Below are positions 6,712-6,866 of a DNA stretch of 6,866 nt, piece by piece. A model generated the notes under the pieces. It saw only the letters and a program-made list of their open reading frames with translations. It ran no database searches and was not told where the DNA came from. The position numbers and the translations under genes were made by a program. The stretch comes from Leptotrichiaceae bacterium (GTDB lineage Bacteria > Fusobacteriota > Fusobacteriia > Fusobacteriales > Leptotrichiaceae): NCBI GenBank assembly GCA_030532815.1, contig JAUNKI010000111.1:1-6866 (forward strand). The letters run 5' to 3'. Position 1 is the stretch's first letter. The number at the start of each line of letters is the position of its first letter.

Positions 6712-6837
6712 TTTTTTTGGAAAAAAGGTTGAGCCAAAAAACAATTCAACACAAATGTTTTTTTCGTGAGGGCGGCAATGAGCCCTCACGGAGAAAAAGT
6801 TAAGTTGGTGATTTTTGCCAAGCTTTTTTCAAAAAAA
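6712..6837. repeat. Nested imperfect palindrome, possible mobile or extragenic repeat element
   Basis: The two halves of this 126-base stretch are largely complementary. The core is a perfect 9-bp GC-rich stem (CGTGAGGGC at 6765-6773, loop GGCAATGA, GCCCTCACG at 6782-6790). It extends through the flanking T-run (6758-6764) and GAGAAAA (6791-6797) to 16 pairs with two G-U. Outside it, CAATTCAAC (6742-6750) pairs with GTTAAGTTG (6799-6807) at eight of nine positions. Further out, the arm 6712-6740 pairs with 6812-6837: seven T with seven A, six A with six T, GGTTG with CAAGC imperfectly, and AAAAA with TTTTT. The core is far more GC-rich than anything nearby. No ORF lies inside and no target duplication is visible. 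It resembles miniature inverted-repeat or REP-type elements. Whether it recurs in the genome cannot be seen here. Confidence 0.6.
6713..6740 (+). repeat. Direct repeat copy 2 (28 bp, core GGTTGAGCC)
   Basis: This is the second copy of the 28-bp unit, exactly 42 bases downstream of the first and separated from it by 14 bases (6699-6712). It also forms the left outer arm of the inverted-repeat element at 6712-6837. Confidence 0.8.
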
Positions 6838-6866
6838 TATAGATAACAAATCCTGTATTTACTTAA

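Noticed and set aside
6671..6740. The two 28-bp repeats as a small CRISPR array
   Set aside because: There are only two copies, with a 14-base spacer, homopolymer-rich repeats and no cas genes; the complementary third arm points to a palindromic element instead.
6758..6797. The GC-rich hairpin as an ordinary intrinsic terminator of accA
   Set aside because: On the + strand the stem is followed by GAGAAAAAG, not a T-run; on the - strand it is followed by an A-run. The T-run lies on the wrong side and pairs into the stem. It may still stop or stabilise transcripts, but not by the standard signature.

Overview
This window is AT-rich and all genes lie on the + strand. It reads as housekeeping chromosome from a diderm (LPS-type) bacterium with low GC content. 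The LptF/LptG-type permeases imply an outer membrane. The A/T-rich codon choice, the strong GGAGG-type ribosome binding sites, and TAA as the stop of every intact gene fit a Fusobacteriota member, perhaps of the Leptotrichia/Sebaldella group. That placement is inference from style and gene content; no rRNA or other definitive marker is present.

Layout. Positions 1-240 hold the 3' end of an lptF-like permease gene, interrupted in frame by a TAG codon at 37-39. Next come a complete lptG-like permease (245-1321), an M16B zinc peptidase (1408-2634), a rodA-type SEDS glycosyltransferase (2637-3743) and an RluA-family rRNA pseudouridine synthase with an S4 domain (3767-4675). A 133-base AT-rich gap with a perfect palindrome precedes accD (ATG at 4809, ends 5660). 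accA follows (5696-6655). The last 211 bases hold no gene; they carry a nested inverted-repeat element with a GC-rich hairpin core and two near-identical 28-bp direct repeats.

How the genes fit together. Most of the window concerns the cell envelope: lipopolysaccharide extraction from the inner membrane (LptF/LptG), wall elongation (RodA), and the first committed step of fatty acid synthesis (the AccA/AccD carboxyltransferase), which feeds both phospholipid and lipid A. The M16 peptidase and the pseudouridine synthase are likely co-transcribed passengers. Spacings from lptF to rluA are short (4, 86, 2 and 23 bases), consistent with one operon with possible internal promoters. The longer gap before accD suggests a separate or additional promoter for accDA.

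I saw no convincing new multi-gene system. The points most worth checking are the TAG inside lptF, the palindromic element after accA with its alternative pairing partners, the palindrome in front of accD, and a three-unit 15-bp repeat inside the rluA-type gene.
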